Shown: in pieces, positions 1 to 8,214 of the stretch
How the letters are laid out: each line of letters starts with the position of its first letter
How positions within the stretch are numbered: the stretch's first letter is position 1
Source of the DNA: Campylobacteraceae bacterium
GTDB lineage: Bacteria > Campylobacterota > Campylobacteria > Campylobacterales > Sulfurospirillaceae
DNA: 21,614 bases
Direction: 5' to 3'
Assembly (NCBI GenBank): GCA_019162915.1
Contig: JAFLKZ010000028.1
Location: 9,288-30,901 of the forward strand
The notes under the pieces: generated by a model
Databases searched by the model: none
Seen by the model: only the letters and a program-made list of their open reading frames with translations
What the model was told of the DNA's origin: nothing
Translations under genes and position numbers: made by a program

Positions 1-471
1 ACGCGGGATAACAGTGATTTTTGACTCAAGCGTATCATAATGCTTTTGGATATAGACTTTAATAGCGTTGCTCACACAAATAACATGGTCAGATTGGGTC
101 ATGATGCGACTATAGAAGCTCACACTGTTAAATCCATGCACCGTCGAGACAAGAGGAATGTGCAAAAAGGCATTAGCAAAAAACACCATCCACGCGGGAA
201 CTCTACTTCTTACATGTAAGATATCTGGCTTTAAAGTTTTAAGGGTTTGGTACAGTTTGAAGATACGCCATGGTGCGGTGAGGATATTTTTACTGCACAC
301 ATCAAGCTTTACATGTAAAGCGCCATCATTTTCGATTTGTTTTACTAATTTTCCACCGTTACTGATGACAACACTTTGAAAGCCATGTTTAACCAGTTCG
401 CAAGAGAGTTCCATCGCTCCTCTCTCCACACCACCTTCACCGAGTTCTGGTAGAATTTGGACGATTTTCAT
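1..471 (-). CDS. GT4-family glycosyltransferase, N-terminal part (runs off the left edge)
   Basis: This is the N-terminal 157 residues of a GT-B fold glycosyltransferase that probably adds a sugar to lipopolysaccharide core or O-chain at the inner membrane. The start reads MKIVQILPELGEGGVERGAM, with the GGVER loop typical of family 4 enzymes. It is followed by PDILHVRSRVPAW, then STVHGF, and the frame is still open at base 1 in KITVIPR, just before the usual nucleotide-sugar half. The ATG (469-471) overlaps the stop of the upstream ELM1-family gene as ATGA, so the two are probably translationally coupled. Two copies of the TTACATGTAA palindrome lie inside it (210 and 309), both read as Leu-His-Val. 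The family assignment is firm; sugar donor and acceptor cannot be told. Confidence 0.85.
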   Translation of the reverse strand, partial: MKIVQILPELGEGGVERGAMELSCELVKHGFQSVVISNGGKLVKQIENDGALHVKLDVCSKNILTAPWRIFKLYQTLKTLKPDILHVRSRVPAWMVFFANAFLHIPLVSTVHGFNSVSFYSRIMTQSDHVICVSNAIKVYIQKHYDTLESKITVIPR

Positions 472-1360
472 CCAACTATCTTTTGTACATAGTGTGTAAA
501 ATCTATTTTTTTATTTTTATGGGCAACATTACCCTCAAAAATATGCAAAAAATCCTCTTTTTCAAGGCTCTTTGCCATAGTATAAAATTTATTATCTTTG
601 TTATCATCTAGCGGTAAAACTTCTACATATGAATGACCATAACTGATAGCTTCACTTATCATAGAGGTTGAGTCCATGGTGATAAAAACAGTTTCACAAT
701 GGTGGAGAAAGTCAGCGATAGGGTTGATTTCATTTTTTGAAAAAATGACACTGTAGGTAAAATGATATTGCTCAAGCAATTTTTCTATACGTGGTGATGT
801 TCTAGGTGACGTCGTAGGGCGATGTCATAGTCTTTAAAGGTCTCTACAATAAAATCAAGTTGTTTCTTAAGCCTTTCCTCTTGCATTGAAAAGATTGCAT
901 TATCGCCACCGATGATAATACCAATCGTTTTTTGAGAAGGCGTAAACAATCCTTGCGGTTCCGTAAAACTCATATTTGCAGGTAGCGAAATGATGTTTTT
1001 CTTCTTGGGTGGTTTGTCATGGACTTGTGCAAAAATCGTATCAAAATCGTATTGGTAACCTTTGGGAAGCATCATGGTGATTGATTTAAGACCATAGATT
1101 TTTGAGAGTGTTTTATTGGCGTAATAGGTGTTTGAACCTGCAGATACAATCGTGTCAAAATTTTTCCCATGAGGTTTGCTCATTTTGAAAAGAGAAGTCG
1201 AGTAAATATTCAAAAAATCAAGCACATAAGAAAGCGCTTTAAAAAGCTTACATGTAAAGCTAACAGTGACGACTTCATACGTGGCATGGCAGTGTTTTGC
1301 TAAAGCGATGGATTGATTGATATGTCCTGCTCGACCATCGCTTAAAATTAAAAAATTCAC
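468..1360 (-). pseudogene. ELM1-family putative glycosyltransferase, interrupted by a single-base frameshift
   Basis: Two adjacent open frames are the halves of one gene of about 300 codons. The N-terminal half contains ILSDGRAGHINQ, the family's opening signature, and IGIIIGG. It runs out of frame at about 816 and stops at about 785. The C-terminal half resumes with TTSPRTSPRIEKLLEQYHF and carries the MDSTSMISEAISYG segment expected near the end of the family. Restoring one base near 815-817 makes a continuous IALTTSPRTSPRIEK. I favour a GTG start at 1358-1360: it has GGAG nine bases upstream (1370-1373) and overlaps the lpxL stop as GTGA. An ATG at 1375 would also be in frame. The role is probably envelope polysaccharide assembly. 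The break may be a mutation or a sequencing error; there is no long homopolymer at the site. Confidence 0.75.
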
Positions 1361-2247
1361 TTTGCAATTCTCCATCTATCGTGCATCCAAAACCATTGTT
1401 CTGGATAATCTGAAATAATTTTTTCGACAATATTGTTGTAATGTTGTGTCATTTTGATAATTTTTTGCTTTTCATCTGCTTCTTCTTCTGCGATGTAAGT
1501 TACAGGTTCTTGTACTAAAATTTTGTATTTACCATTATCTAGTCTAACGATAAAAACAGGCAATACGATAGGATTGTATCTTAGTTTCATTTGCGCGATA
1601 ACACTGATAGTATCGACTTCGCGTCCAAAAAAGTTAGCTTTAATGCTAGAGGCTCCCCCCGATTTTTGGTCTATTAAGATACCAACACTGAGTCCTTGTT
1701 TGAGTGTTTTCACAAAACTGACGATAGCGTTTTTTTTGTGAATATTTCGGTTGCCATATTTTTGTCTAAAAGGTTTGGTAATGTTCTCTTCAATCAGCTT
1801 ATTATTGCCTTCTCTGCCGATGATTTTAATAGGATGGTTGTTTTTAGCCACAAATTGAGCCAAAAGTTCCCAGTTACTAAAATGGGCTGTTATCATCAGT
1901 TTGCCGATAGTTTTATCAGAAAAGTAACGGTCAAATTTTTCGAGTGCTTCGGTGCGATTTTCAATCATTCCATCGATATCGAGTTTGTCATTAAAAATTA
2001 ATAGTATTTCTGCGATGGTGATACCCACAGTTTCATACGCATCCATGGCAAGCTTTAAGACTTCCTCATCACTTTTATCTGGGTAAACAAGCTTGATATT
2101 TCGCATTGTTAAAACACGTCTTCTTTTTTCGTATTTGAAGAAGAGTAAAGCTAGTTTTTTACAAAAAGCATAGACAAAAGCATTGGAAAAAAGGTTGAGA
2201 AAGAGTAAAACACTTTTGACTAAGTAATATTCTAAATAATCTCTCAT
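1357..2247 (-). CDS. lpxL: Lipid A biosynthesis lauroyl-type acyltransferase (LpxL/HtrB family)
   Basis: The product transfers a secondary acyl chain from acyl-ACP to the Kdo2-lipid A precursor at the inner face of the inner membrane. The 296-residue protein has the usual length. It has a hydrophobic N-terminal segment (about residues 9-37), the catalytic H-x4-E motif as H122-FSNW-E127, a segment NFFGREVDT, and the C-terminal family signature YPEQWFWMHDRWR. It is the first gene of a minus-strand group with the ELM1-family and GT4 genes, whose starts overlap end to end, consistent with a lipid A/core operon. It diverges from the plus-strand operon across 63 bp. Runs of six C (1655-1660) and eight T (1730-1737, plus strand) lie inside the gene but look too short to claim phase variation. 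Chain-length specificity cannot be read from sequence. Confidence 0.88.
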   Translation of the reverse strand: MRDYLEYYLVKSVLLFLNLFSNAFVYAFCKKLALLFFKYEKRRRVLTMRNIKLVYPDKSDEEVLKLAMDAYETVGITIAEILLIFNDKLDIDGMIENRTEALEKFDRYFSDKTIGKLMITAHFSNWELLAQFVAKNNHPIKIIGREGNNKLIEENITKPFRQKYGNRNIHKKNAIVSFVKTLKQGLSVGILIDQKSGGASSIKANFFGREVDTISVIAQMKLRYNPIVLPVFIVRLDNGKYKILVQEPVTYIAEEEADEKQKIIKMTQHYNNIVEKIISDYPEQWFWMHDRWRIAK

Positions 2248-2310
2248 ATAATCACTTTCAAAATTAATTTAAGCTAAAATATTATCAAATATCACCCAAA
2301 GAGGTACTTA
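2248..2310. promoter_or_regulatory. Divergent intergenic region likely carrying promoters for both operons
   Basis: This is the only place in the window where transcription must start in both directions. It is very AT-rich. On the plus strand TAAAAT at 2275-2280 is a plausible -10 element for the long operon, about 30 bases before the ATG. On the minus strand a GATAAT-like element overlaps the same area. An AGAGG ribosome site precedes the ATG at 2311. No operator palindrome was recognised. Campylobacterota promoters often lack a clear -35, so exact start sites are not claimed. Confidence 0.4.
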
Positions 2311-3099
2311 ATGATTTGCGTATTTGACATAGAAACGATACCCGATGTTACACTTATTCGCAATGTTTTGCATTGTGAAGGAGACGATAAAGAAGTTTCT
2401 CTCCTCGCAATGCGTGAGCAAGAAGCTAAAAGTGGCAGTAGTTTTTTACCTTTACCTTTTCATAAAGTAGTGGCTATCTCAGCAGTTATTGCAGATGATT
2501 TTGGAATCTTTCGCAAAGTCAGTAGCATTGAGGGAAAAGATGAAAAAGAGATGATTAAAAATTTTCTAAACTTCATCAATCAAAAAAATCCAAAGCTTAT
2601 TAGTTTCAATGGACGAAGTTTCGATATGCCTCTTTTAATGCTTCGCGCCATGCAATACAATCTTACATGTAACGCTTATTTTGAAGTTGATAATACTGCT
2701 CTAGGCAAGTCAAAATGGGAAAATTATCGAACCCGTTTTAGCAATCGTTTTCATGTGGATTTGATGGACCATTTGTGTGAATTTGGGGCAGTTCGTGGGC
2801 TAAAGCTTGACCATGTCTGTTCGATGGTAGGACTTCCTGGAAAATACGATGTGAGCGGCGACCAAGTTATGGAGCTTTTTTACGCAGGTGAGATAGAGAA
2901 AATCAAAGAATATTGCGAAAGCGATGTGCTCAATACGTACTGGCTTTTTTTGAAGTATGAAGTGCTCAAAGGCAATATGACTATAGAAGATTATCAGCGC
3001 TCTTTAGCTACAATGCAGGAAAATTTGCGGACAGAAAAGTCCTACGCTGACCCATTTGGCATCGCAATTGAAGATGAATTATACAAGGAGAATCATTGA
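2311..3099 (+). CDS. 3'-5' exonuclease of the PolB-like DnaQ group
   Basis: This is a predicted stand-alone 3'-5' exonuclease acting on DNA, related to the proofreading domain of family B polymerases. The three acidic exonuclease motifs are visible: Exo I as VFDIETIPD (D6, E8), Exo II as ISFNGRSFDMPLL, and Exo III as YCESDVLNTYWLF. The length (262 residues) fits the small PolB-like exonuclease family, which has no polymerase part. It opens the plus-strand operon and overlaps the next gene by four bases (TTGA). Its cellular job is not known to me; its position before sugar genes suggests co-transcription rather than shared function. It carries one TTACATGTAA site at 2663, read as Leu-Thr-Cys-Asn. 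Confidence 0.85.
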   Translation: MICVFDIETIPDVTLIRNVLHCEGDDKEVSLLAMREQEAKSGSSFLPLPFHKVVAISAVIADDFGIFRKVSSIEGKDEKEMIKNFLNFINQKNPKLISFNGRSFDMPLLMLRAMQYNLTCNAYFEVDNTALGKSKWENYRTRFSNRFHVDLMDHLCEFGAVRGLKLDHVCSMVGLPGKYDVSGDQVMELFYAGEIEKIKEYCESDVLNTYWLFLKYEVLKGNMTIEDYQRSLATMQENLRTEKSYADPFGIAIEDELYKENH

Positions 3100-4466
3100 A
3101 AACGATATTTAGAGAGTATGACATTCGGGGCATCTACGAAAAAGAGCTCAATGAGCAAATGGTAAAGTTGATAGGTTATTTTTTAGGACTGCAAGTTAAA
3201 AAAGTAGGTGATTATGTCGCCATTGGTTATGACGCAAGAAGTCACTCTCCGATTTTATGTGAGTATCTCACGAGTGGTCTTAATAAAGCAGGTTGTAAAG
3301 TTCTTACGATGGGACTTGTGGCCACTCCTGTAAACTATTTTAGTAATTTTCAAGATTTTGATGGCATTACGCCAAATGCTTCTATTATGATTACGGGTTC
3401 ACACAATCCTAGTGAGTATAACGGTTTTAAAATTACCATTGATAAAAAGCCTTTTTTTGGTGAAGATATTTACGCATTGGGTCGTGAAATCATCAAAAAC
3501 TTTGATTTAGAAGTGGAAGATGATTTTAGCTCCGCCTTTATCAATGCGAAAGAGCGTTATATCGCTTATTTAATTAAAGAATTTGACCACCTTAAAGGGT
3601 TTGATAAAAAATTTGTGTATGACTGTGGAAACGGTGTTGCAGGCGTGGTTGTGCAAGATATTTTTAAAGCGCTAAACTTTACATGTAAAGGTCTTTTTGT
3701 TGACCCAGATGGAAGTTTCCCAAACCACCACCCAGACCCAACGGTTGAGAAAAATCTTAAAGATATCAAAAAAGAGCTAGAAGGTGACTTTGAACTAGGG
3801 TTTGCGTATGATGGTGACGCCGATAGAATAGCTTTTTTGACGAAGCATAACAATGTCAAAGGCGACATTATGGCGATTTTATTTTCTCGCTCTATGAAAA
3901 ATCCAACCGTTATTGGTGAGGTCAAATGTTCTCAAATTATGTACGATGACATCAACAAGCATGGCAAGGCCATCATGTACAAAACGGGACACAGTAATCT
4001 TAAAGTGATGATTGCAAAAATGAATGCAGATTTTGCCGCAGAAGTCAGTGGACATCTTTTCTTTAATGACCGCTACTTTGGCTACGATGATGCGATTTAT
4101 GCGACACTTCGTATGATTGAACTGGTTAAAAATGGACTCGATGTAGATAAAGAGATAGCAGGGCTTCCTGTTGTTTATTCCACTGAAGAATTAAAAGTTG
4201 AAACAAATGAAAACGATAAATTTCCCCTTGTTGAAAAAGTCAAAGAGCTTTTGAAAAATCCTCCAGCAGATTTTCCTCACATCAAAGAAATCGTCGATGT
4301 CGATGGCGTGAGAGTTATTTTTAACGATGGTTGGGGACTGGTTCGAGCCAGTAACACCACACCTGTTTTAGTGACACGTTTTGAGTCAACGAGTGAAGAA
4401 AATGCAAAATTGTATGAGCAAAAATTAAACGCTCTTATCGTTCAAGCTAAAGCGCAGTTGCACTAA
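3096..4466 (+). CDS. manB: Phosphomannomutase/phosphoglucomutase
   Basis: The enzyme interconverts hexose 6-phosphate and hexose 1-phosphate, supplying glucose-1-phosphate or mannose-1-phosphate for nucleotide-sugar synthesis. The alpha-D-phosphohexomutase signatures are all present: FREYDIRGIY at the N-terminus, phosphoserine loop ITGSHNPSEYNG with S102 as the phosphorylated serine, metal loop DGDADR near residue 240, sugar loop EVSGH, and phosphate loop RASNTTPVLVTRFE. Length 456 matches AlgC/ManB. The start is TTG at 3096, supported by AAGGAG (3085-3090) five bases upstream and by the TTGA overlap with the exonuclease stop. It sits one base before rfbA, which uses glucose-1-phosphate, fitting a phosphoglucomutase role. 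An exact CTTTACATGTAAAG site lies at 3677. The mannose/glucose preference is unresolved, so the symbol is tentative. Confidence 0.92.
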   Translation: MKTIFREYDIRGIYEKELNEQMVKLIGYFLGLQVKKVGDYVAIGYDARSHSPILCEYLTSGLNKAGCKVLTMGLVATPVNYFSNFQDFDGITPNASIMITGSHNPSEYNGFKITIDKKPFFGEDIYALGREIIKNFDLEVEDDFSSAFINAKERYIAYLIKEFDHLKGFDKKFVYDCGNGVAGVVVQDIFKALNFTCKGLFVDPDGSFPNHHPDPTVEKNLKDIKKELEGDFELGFAYDGDADRIAFLTKHNNVKGDIMAILFSRSMKNPTVIGEVKCSQIMYDDINKHGKAIMYKTGHSNLKVMIAKMNADFAAEVSGHLFFNDRYFGYDDAIYATLRMIELVKNGLDVDKEIAGLPVVYSTEELKVETNENDKFPLVEKVKELLKNPPADFPHIKEIVDVDGVRVIFNDGWGLVRASNTTPVLVTRFESTSEENAKLYEQKLNALIVQAKAQLH

Positions 4467-4467
4467 G

Positions 4468-5331
4468 ATGAAAGGCATTATTCTCGCAGGAGGAAGTGGA
4501 ACAAGGCTTTATCCTGTTACGAAGTCTATTAGTAAACAGCTATTACCGATTTACGATAAGCCGATGATTTACTATCCGCTTTCTGTTTTAATGTTGGCGG
4601 GGATTCAAGAGATTTTGATTATTTCTACACCGCAAGACATTGGTAAATTTGAAGAGCTTTTGGGTGATGGAAGTGCATGGGGCATAAAACTCAGCTACAA
4701 AATTCAACCAAGCCCTGATGGATTGGCACAAGCGTTTATTTTGGGTGAAGAATTTATAGGAGATGATAGCGTTTGTCTTATCTTAGGCGATAATATCTTT
4801 TATGGACAAGGTTTTACGCCATTGCTTCAAGAAGCGGCAAAGCTTAAAGAGGGTGCTAAAGTTTTTGGATACTTAGTTAAAGACCCTCAACGCTTTGGTG
4901 TCGTGGAGTTTGATGAAAATCAAAAAGCCATTAGCATCGAAGAAAAACCTGAAAAGCCAAAATCCGATTTTGCGGTTACAGGACTCTATTTTTATGATAA
5001 TAGCGTCATAGAAATTGCCAAAAATGTCAAACCATCACACCGAGGAGAGCTAGAAATCACAACGGTGAATGAAGCATACCTCAAACGAGATGCTTTACAT
5101 GTAGAGGTTTTGGGTCGTGGTTTTGCATGGCTGGATACAGGAACACACGATAGCTTAATCGAAGCTGGAATGTTTGTCCAAACCATTGAAAAACGACAAG
5201 GTTATAAAATCGCTTGTTTGGAAGAGATCGCTTATAACTATGGTTGGATTACAAAAGAGCAAGTGCTAGAAATTGCTAAGCCACTGAGTAAAAACAATTA
5301 TGGTCAATATCTTAAAGATTTGGTAAAGTAA
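4468..5331 (+). CDS. rfbA: Glucose-1-phosphate thymidylyltransferase (dTDP-rhamnose step 1)
   Basis: RfbA/RmlA joins dTTP and glucose-1-phosphate to give dTDP-glucose and pyrophosphate in the cytoplasm. The protein opens with MKGIILAGGSGTRLYPVT, the nucleotide-binding signature, followed by SKQLLPIYDKPMIYYP. GDNIFYGQGF and DTGTHDSL complete the active site. The length of 287 residues is standard. The ATG lies one base after the mutase stop; no strong ribosome site is visible, so translation probably depends on coupling. Its stop overlaps the ATG of an MNT-type nucleotidyltransferase (TAATG), so a toxin-antitoxin pair now separates it from rfbB. A one-mismatch copy of the window-wide palindrome (TTACATGTAG) lies at 5095. 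Confidence 0.96.
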   Translation: MKGIILAGGSGTRLYPVTKSISKQLLPIYDKPMIYYPLSVLMLAGIQEILIISTPQDIGKFEELLGDGSAWGIKLSYKIQPSPDGLAQAFILGEEFIGDDSVCLILGDNIFYGQGFTPLLQEAAKLKEGAKVFGYLVKDPQRFGVVEFDENQKAISIEEKPEKPKSDFAVTGLYFYDNSVIEIAKNVKPSHRGELEITTVNEAYLKRDALHVEVLGRGFAWLDTGTHDSLIEAGMFVQTIEKRQGYKIACLEEIAYNYGWITKEQVLEIAKPLSKNNYGQYLKDLVK

Positions 5332-5615
5332 TGAGACTTGGGGGAGAGCAAATAGTAGTGTTGAAAAACAAAGTGCAATCCCTCAGCGATAAAGCGCAAA
5401 TTTATCTTTTTGGAAGTCGTGTGGATGATGCGAAAAAAGGTGGAGATATTGATCTTTTAGTTGTTTCAAAAACACTTTGCAAAAGAGATTTAAGGTTGAT
5501 AAGAATTGAGTTTTTTAAATATTTTGGTGAACAAAAGATAGATATAGTGCTTGATGATGGAACCTTTAAGAATCCCTTTCATCAACATATTTTACAAAAG
5601 GCCATTTTATTATGA
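5331..5615 (+). CDS. mntA: MNT-type minimal nucleotidyltransferase antitoxin (MntA-like), copy 1
   Basis: This is a 94-residue nucleotidyltransferase of the kind that pairs with HEPN RNases in type VII toxin-antitoxin systems, where the enzyme AMPylates and silences its HEPN partner. The visible motif is YLFGSRVDDAKKGGDIDLL, with G28-S29 and the metal pair D39/D41. A possible third acidic residue lies in QKIDIVLDD. The start overlaps the rfbA stop, and the stop overlaps the HEPN start (ATGA). The N-terminus aligns with the paralogue at 14752 (MRLxxxxIxVxKN), supporting this ATG. A 27-base stretch (5403-5429) is identical to 14824-14850. The family call is firm; antitoxin function is inferred from the pairing. 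Confidence 0.85.
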   Translation: MRLGGEQIVVLKNKVQSLSDKAQIYLFGSRVDDAKKGGDIDLLVVSKTLCKRDLRLIRIEFFKYFGEQKIDIVLDDGTFKNPFHQHILQKAILL

Positions 5616-6058
5616 TGCGTGAAAAATTATTGAGCGATTATAAGTTGTTAAAAAAACAACTTTTTTGGATTCAACTCTCATTTGATGAATGCCATTCCAT
5701 TGGGATTAAAGATAAATATGAGATTGATGAATTTGGTAAGTTTGAAACATTATGTGGCAGATATAGCAGAGGAATTGATTTTCTCATTCGAAAGATGTTT
5801 AGAACTTTGGATGAGTATGAGTTCGAAAACCAAGGAACATTGGTTGATGTCGTCAATAATGCTCATAAAAGAGGCTTGTTCGATGATATTGAAAAGATAA
5901 GAATCATGAAAGATGTACGCAATACTATTGCTCATGAGTATATTGAAGATGATTTAACCGAAGTATTTGATGAAGTTTTAGAATATACACAAGTTCTTAT
6001 CTCAATCATTCACACGACTTTGTCTTACATTCAAAAAAGGTATGGCGCAGATGAGTAG
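5612..6058 (+). CDS. hepT: HEPN-domain RNase toxin (HepT-like), copy 1
   Basis: This is a mostly helical 148-residue protein with the HEPN catalytic signature RNTIAHEY near the C-terminus (R103, H108, Y110), the R-x4-H-x-Y form found in HepT RNase toxins. In characterised pairs the MNT enzyme AMPylates the tyrosine of this motif, and the tyrosine is present here. The gene follows the MNT gene with an ATGA overlap, the standard order. An ATG at 5615 could also serve as start. Downstream, the rfbB start lies within or beside the last codons, so the pair is embedded in the rfb operon with no room for separate transcription. Whether it is toxic, and what RNA it cuts, is unknown. Confidence 0.82.
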   Translation: MMREKLLSDYKLLKKQLFWIQLSFDECHSIGIKDKYEIDEFGKFETLCGRYSRGIDFLIRKMFRTLDEYEFENQGTLVDVVNNAHKRGLFDDIEKIRIMKDVRNTIAHEYIEDDLTEVFDEVLEYTQVLISIIHTTLSYIQKRYGADE

Positions 6059-7079
6059 AAATAAAAATATTTTAGTAACAGGTTGTGCAGGGTTTATCGG
6101 CTCTAATTTTGTGCCGTATTTTTTAGAAAAATATCCAGACTATCATCTTATTAATCTCGACCTTTTAACCTATGCGGGAGATGTTGAAAATCTAAGTGAA
6201 GTGGAAGATAATGAGCGTTATACCTTTGTGCAAGGTGATATTCGTGATCGTGATACGGTGGAAATACTCTTCAACGAGTACGACATCCAAGGGGTCATAC
6301 ACTTTGCTGCTGAGTCTCATGTCGATAATTCCATCAAAAATCCTGGCGTTTTCATCGAGACCAATGTCAATGGTACTTTTATACTGATTGATGTAGCGTA
6401 CAAATACTGGATGGAAAAGCCTTTTGTGCGCCTTGAGGGTTATGAAGAATGCAGGTTTCACCATATCTCAACAGATGAGGTTTATGGAACTTTGGGTGCA
6501 ACAGGATTATTTACCGAAAGTACTTCGTATGCTCCAAATTCCCCCTATTCTGCATCAAAAGCGGGGAGCGATATGATTGTTCGGGCATATCATCATACTT
6601 ATGGAATGAATACAGTCATCACTAATTGTTCCAATAATTATGGCCCTAAACAACACGATGAAAAACTTATCCCTACTATCATTCGTAAGGCATTAAAAAA
6701 CCAGCCTGTCCCCATTTATGGTGATGGTAAAAATATTCGTGATTGGTTGTATGTGCTAGACCACTGCAAGGGTATTGATTTGGTTTACCACGAGGGAAAT
6801 AGTGGGGAAGTTTACAATATCGGTGGACGCAATGAACGGAACAATCTTTACATCGCCCATAAAATTTGCGAAATTCTTGATAGTTTAGTGCCACAAGAAA
6901 ATTCTTATAAAGAATTGATAACTTTTGTAGAAGATAGAGCAGGGCATGATAGGCGGTATGCCATTGATGCAACGAAGATAGAAACAAAACTGGGCTGGGA
7001 AGCTGAGGAAAATTTTGAAAGTGGTATCGTTAAAACCATCAAATGGTATCTCGAAAAATATAGAGGTCATCAAGGATGA
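6051..7079 (+). CDS. rfbB: dTDP-glucose 4,6-dehydratase (dTDP-rhamnose step 2)
   Basis: RfbB oxidises and dehydrates dTDP-glucose to dTDP-4-keto-6-deoxyglucose using bound NAD+. It is an extended short-chain dehydrogenase: Rossmann loop TGCAGFIGSNF near the start, FAAESHVDNSI, the STDEVYG strand, catalytic Y166-SAS-K170, and NNYGPKQ with IYGDGKNIRDWLYV, which are specific to RmlB. The length of about 342 fits. I prefer ATG 6051 over 6042 because AAAAAAGG (6033-6040) is ten bases before it but only one base before 6042. Either start overlaps the end of the HEPN gene. The stop overlaps the ligase start as ATGA. Confidence 0.95.
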   Translation: MSRNKNILVTGCAGFIGSNFVPYFLEKYPDYHLINLDLLTYAGDVENLSEVEDNERYTFVQGDIRDRDTVEILFNEYDIQGVIHFAAESHVDNSIKNPGVFIETNVNGTFILIDVAYKYWMEKPFVRLEGYEECRFHHISTDEVYGTLGATGLFTESTSYAPNSPYSASKAGSDMIVRAYHHTYGMNTVITNCSNNYGPKQHDEKLIPTIIRKALKNQPVPIYGDGKNIRDWLYVLDHCKGIDLVYHEGNSGEVYNIGGRNERNNLYIAHKICEILDSLVPQENSYKELITFVEDRAGHDRRYAIDATKIETKLGWEAEENFESGIVKTIKWYLEKYRGHQG

Positions 7080-7894
7080 TCAAAAAATTAGTTCTTTTAT
7101 TTCTTTTTGCTACCACTGTTTTTGCTGCTAAACCAGACTTGATGCTTCTTAAAGAGTATGAAGACCAAAATGTAACTGGCTGGTTAATGAGCGAAAAACT
7201 CGATGGCGTAAGGGCATATTGGGATGGTAAAAAACTCATTTCAAGAGGCGGGATAGAGCTGAATGCTCCTTCGTGGTTTATCGAGAATTTCCCACCTTTT
7301 GAACTCGATGGTGAGCTTTGGAGTAAACGAGGGGATTTTGAAAAAATTGTCTCTATTGTAAAGAAAAAAGAGCCCCACGATGGTTGGAAAGATTTGACTT
7401 ACAATATCTTTGAAGTCCCTAATGCTAACGGTGGATTGATGCAAAGGCTTTCAAAACTTGAGTATTATCTCAAACTCAACCAGCTAGAGTATATAAGCAT
7501 TATCAAACAGTTACCATGTAAAGATGAATCACACCTCAAAAGCTTTCTCAAAGAAGTCGAAAAGATGGGTGGAGAAGGCGCGGTAGTCCGCAATCCAGAG
7601 TCAAAATACACTGCCAAATGCGATAACAATGCCCTCAAAGTCAAAAGCTTTTACGATGCAGAATGCGAAGTCATCTCTCATAACCAAGGCGAGGGCAAAA
7701 ACAAGAATCTCCTAGGTTCCCTTACATGTAAAGGTGAAAATGGAATGACTTTTGATGTAGGCTCAGGCTTTAGTGACGCGCAAAGGAAAAATCCACCTTC
7801 TATCGGAGAAAAAATAACTTATAAGTATCAAGAAATCACCAAAGGCGGAAAGCCTAGATTTCCTGTGTTTTTGAGAATTAAAGAAGAGATTTAG
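7076..7894 (+). CDS. ligE: Periplasmic ATP-dependent DNA ligase (LigE type)
   Basis: This is a minimal ATP-dependent DNA ligase with an N-terminal signal peptide (about residues 1-18, MIKKLVLLFLFATTVFAA), so it is expected to be exported. The nucleotidyltransferase motifs are clear: motif I EKLDGVRA with the AMP-accepting K41, motif III FELDGELW, motif IV GGEGAVVR and motif V ALKVKSF. An OB-fold follows to residue 272, and there are no extra domains. LigE proteins are found in Neisseria, Haemophilus and Campylobacter, and a link to imported or extracellular DNA has been proposed. Its presence in a polysaccharide operon, coupled to rfbB by an ATGA overlap, is unusual. It holds one exact palindrome at 7722 and a variant (TTACCATGTAAAG) at 7511. 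Confidence 0.9.
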   Translation: MIKKLVLLFLFATTVFAAKPDLMLLKEYEDQNVTGWLMSEKLDGVRAYWDGKKLISRGGIELNAPSWFIENFPPFELDGELWSKRGDFEKIVSIVKKKEPHDGWKDLTYNIFEVPNANGGLMQRLSKLEYYLKLNQLEYISIIKQLPCKDESHLKSFLKEVEKMGGEGAVVRNPESKYTAKCDNNALKVKSFYDAECEVISHNQGEGKNKNLLGSLTCKGENGMTFDVGSGFSDAQRKNPPSIGEKITYKYQEITKGGKPRFPVFLRIKEEI

Positions 7895-7980
7895 GATGAG
7901 TTTGATAAATATGAGCCTATCGATCACTTTTGAGCTAAATCGTTGTAAAATAAAGTAGAAAAAATAAGGGAGTGTGAACA
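7895..7980 (+). promoter_or_regulatory. 86-bp gap before cassette B with a possible promoter and a good ribosome site
   Basis: This is the largest gap between real genes inside the plus-strand run. TAAAAT at 7946-7951 could be a -10 element, which would let the VapBC-like pair and AlbA gene be transcribed on their own. AAGGGAG (7966-7972) sits eight bases before the ATG at 7981 and is a convincing ribosome site. A 20-codon open frame from 7896 has no recognisable content. No terminator hairpin was found after the ligase gene. Confidence 0.35.
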
Positions 7981-8214
7981 ATGCTAAGAGAAATCATCAA
8001 GCCTATGAGCGAATTTTACAATATTCATATACCTAAAGAGTACATAAACCGAGAGGTAGAGATTTTGGTATTGCCTTTTTCGTATGACAAAAAGGCAGAG
8101 ATAGAAGATAATCAAAGTGATGATATTTTTTTAAAAACTTTTGGAATACTAAAATCTAAAAATATAGACCCATTAAAATGGCAAGAGGAGATAAGAAGTG
8201 ACAGAGAAATCTGA
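7981..8214 (+). CDS. VapB-like antitoxin of cassette B
   Basis: This small 77-residue protein precedes a PIN-domain gene in the order and overlap usual for VapBC modules. The segment YNIHIPKEYINREVEILVLP is typical of short antitoxins in which an N-terminal beta strand and IPKE turn dimerise. The acidic C-terminal half would wrap the toxin. It has a strong ribosome site and its stop lies 17 bases inside the toxin gene. The same layout (REI, then IPKE, R, E, LP, and a late Trp) appears in the antitoxin at 19822, which is paired with a different toxin class. Function is inferred from context. Confidence 0.68.
   Translation: MLREIIKPMSEFYNIHIPKEYINREVEILVLPFSYDKKAEIEDNQSDDIFLKTFGILKSKNIDPLKWQEEIRSDREI

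Noticed and set aside
158..379. Plus-strand open frame at the left edge
   Set aside because: It is antisense to the well-supported GT4 glycosyltransferase and has no protein-like motifs.
1655..1737. C6 and T8 homopolymer runs in lpxL as phase-variation tracts
   Set aside because: They are shorter than tracts usually seen to switch, and the gene is in frame.
3566..3925. 119-codon minus-strand frame inside the mutase gene
   Set aside because: It is the shadow of a conserved gene with intact catalytic motifs on the other strand.
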